A DNA stretch of 23,109 bases from Pollutimonas bauzanensis_A (GTDB taxonomy: Bacteria; Pseudomonadota; Gammaproteobacteria; Burkholderiales; Burkholderiaceae_B): positions 1-23,109 of the forward strand of contig NZ_JBEBUX010000060.1 in the NCBI RefSeq assembly GCF_040393045.1, read 5' to 3'. Under the pieces are notes generated by a model. It worked only from the letters and a program-made list of their open reading frames with translations. It was not told where the DNA came from and did no database searches. Each line of letters begins with the position of its first letter. Positions within the stretch are counted from its first letter, which is position 1. The translations under genes were made by a program, and so were the position numbers. Of the stretch, positions 21,945-23,109 are shown piece by piece.

Positions 21945-22427
21945 ATGGACCTGCCCGCGCACCAATTGACGATGACTGTCTTGATGACCCCGGATACCGC
22001 CAACTTTTCAGGCAAGGTGCACGGTGGGTCGATATTAAAGCTGCTGGACCAAGTGGCTTATGCATGCGCCAGTCGATATGCCGGCCGCTATGTCGTGACC
22101 TTGAGCGTGGATCAGGTGATGTTTCGCCAACCCATTAAAGTGGGCGAGTTGGTGACGTTTTTGGCCTCGGTCAACCACACGGGCAACTCTTCCATGGAAA
22201 TAGGCATCAAGGTCATCGCCGAGGACATCAGAGGCAAAGTGGTGCGCCACGTCAATAGCTGTTTTTTTACGATGATCGCCGTCGATGATGACGGTAAGCC
22301 GGTAAAGGTGCCAGTGTTAACCCCCGACACTGCTGATGAGCAACGCCGATTCGCAGCCGCTGAAATCCGCCGGGAAGTGCGACGCGAAATGGAGAAGAAG
22401 TTCGAAGCGGCACGCAACGCGCCTTAA
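21945..22427 (+). CDS. Acyl-CoA thioesterase (hotdog fold, YciA/BACH type)
   Basis: A 160-residue hotdog thioesterase that hydrolyses acyl-CoA to free acid and CoA. The core motif is A-N-F-S-G-K-V-H-G-G-S-I-L-K-L-L-D-Q-V-A-Y, with the catalytic Asp in L-L-D, followed by V-V-T-L-S-V-D-Q-V-M-F-R-Q-P-I and V-G-E-L-V-T-F. The last 30 residues are highly charged (E-I-R-R-E-V-R-R-E-M-E-K-K) and probably helical. The frame allows ATGs at 21909, 21912, 21936 and 21945. The last is preferred for family length and a GAG 4 bases upstream. Probably a housekeeping CoA-pool enzyme. It is not linked to the catabolic locus by position. Confidence 0.9.
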   Translation: MDLPAHQLTMTVLMTPDTANFSGKVHGGSILKLLDQVAYACASRYAGRYVVTLSVDQVMFRQPIKVGELVTFLASVNHTGNSSMEIGIKVIAEDIRGKVVRHVNSCFFTMIAVDDDGKPVKVPVLTPDTADEQRRFAAAEIRREVRREMEKKFEAARNAP

Positions 22428-22466
22428 CGCTGGTTTTGATTGAGTTGGCGAGGCACCGCGGCCTCT

Positions 22467-23109
22467 TTAACGATAAACAGTTCGTTGCAAACTACGTTTG
22501 GCAATGTTTTTTTCATTGAAATTGCTGTCATCAAGCCATTCGAGTATGGCGGCACGCCGCTCTGGCCATTCTTCCGACATCATCGAAAACCAATCTATAT
22601 CCATTGGCACACCTCTCACGATAGCTGCGCGGCGCCATGTTCCTTCCGGGCGGAATCCGATTCGGATTGCAGCATTCCGGGATGCGACGTTGGGCGAGCA
22701 GCAACGCCAAACAAAGCGTTGATAGTTCAACTTATCGAATCCGTAAGTCATCAACAGGAAAATAGCCTCTGTCGATGCCCGTGTACGTTGAAGCGCGGGA
22801 GAAAACCAGATGCTGCCTACCTCGATGGCAGCGTCCGATGGATAGATATCACATAATGACAGCCAACCCATCGCCTTGTCTGAATCACGATCTATGACTG
22901 CCCAAAAAGGCTGGTGCGCCCGTGCGGCCAATTCTTCGACATGAGCTTCGATTGCGTCCAATGAAGGAAAGGGCCCGTATTTTAGATACGTGAATGAAAG
23001 TTCGGCTGCGCTTGAGGCTTCCCATAAGTCTTTGGCGTGTTTTAGCCCTAAGGGTTCTAGCTTGACGGTGGTACCTTCATGATCGAGTTTTTCTGGAAAT
23101 CTGCAAATC
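22467..23109 (-). CDS. GNAT family N-acetyltransferase (RimJ/RimL type), N-terminus outside window
   Basis: An acetyl-CoA-dependent acetyltransferase whose reading frame stays open to the right edge, so the start is missing. The upstream part reads G-T-T-V-K-L-E-P-L-G-L-K-H-A-K-D-L-W, the usual first strand and helix of RimJ/RimL-like GNATs. Further on come I-E-V-G-S-I-W-F-S-P-A-L-Q-R-T-R-A-S-T-E-A (acetyl-CoA loop) and S-R-N-A-A-I-R-I-G-F-R-P-E-G-T. A TTG at 22961 would give a shorter frame, but it lies inside the conserved domain. The substrate is unknown. It converges on the thioesterase gene with a 39-base gap. Confidence 0.9.
   Translation of the reverse strand, partial: ICRFPEKLDHEGTTVKLEPLGLKHAKDLWEASSAAELSFTYLKYGPFPSLDAIEAHVEELAARAHQPFWAVIDRDSDKAMGWLSLCDIYPSDAAIEVGSIWFSPALQRTRASTEAIFLLMTYGFDKLNYQRFVWRCCSPNVASRNAAIRIGFRPEGTWRRAAIVRGVPMDIDWFSMMSEEWPERRAAILEWLDDSNFNEKNIAKRSLQRTVYR

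Noticed and set aside
1..23109. CRISPR arrays, tRNA or rRNA genes, transposases, integrase sites
   Set aside because: No repeated spacer pattern, cloverleaf, transposase-like protein or terminal repeats were seen in any region.

Overview
The window looks like chromosomal DNA of a betaproteobacterium of the order Burkholderiales, most likely family Alcaligenaceae (Bordetella/Achromobacter/Pusillimonas type). The reasons are the moderately GC-rich coding sequence, a Bug-type tripartite-tricarboxylate receptor, the mix of CoA-thioester catabolic genes with LysR control, and an S4-domain pseudouridine synthase relative. I infer this from protein character, not from a marker gene. I see no rRNA, tRNA, CRISPR array, insertion sequence or phage gene.

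Region 1 (1-10002) is a CoA-dependent catabolic locus. A minus-strand operon starts at 5758: CaiB/BaiF CoA-transferase, MaoC-like hotdog protein, Bug/TctC receptor, acyl-CoA synthetase, LivK-like binding protein, then a zinc alcohol dehydrogenase cut by the window edge. Divergent from it is a LysR regulator (5832-6731). Next come a crotonase-family gene (minus) and, divergent from that, two adjacent acyl-CoA dehydrogenase genes (plus). The likely logic is import of an organic acid, activation to a CoA thioester, dehydrogenation by a two-gene acyl-CoA dehydrogenase, and further processing by crotonase, MaoC-like and alcohol dehydrogenase enzymes. The substrate is unknown. Three copies of one spaced motif (TATC-N15-AATATT), each with AATATT facing a catabolic operon, lie in the two divergent intergenic regions and suggest one LysR regulon. 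Several enzymes lack textbook catalytic residues: both hydratase candidates are atypical, and the two dehydrogenase genes have complementary gaps.

Region 2 (10014-15642) holds a small TTG-start ORF, an AT-rich 302-base intergenic stretch, and an Ap4A phosphorylase-like gene. A minus-strand operon follows: MetQ-like binding protein, M20 metallopeptidase, and ureidoglycolate lyase (AllA)-like protein, the last two with a 4-base start/stop overlap. Divergent from it is a DUF6817-like protein with an apparent helical-repeat C-terminus.

Region 3 (15752-23109) holds a class I methyltransferase and an S4-domain pseudouridine synthase relative that lacks the catalytic aspartate. After these is a complete minus-strand ABC transporter (ATPase, fused permease, binding protein) of the iron/aminoethylphosphonate/hexose-phosphate type. 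It is followed by thiopurine S-methyltransferase, an acyl-CoA thioesterase, and a GNAT acetyltransferase whose N-terminus lies outside the window.
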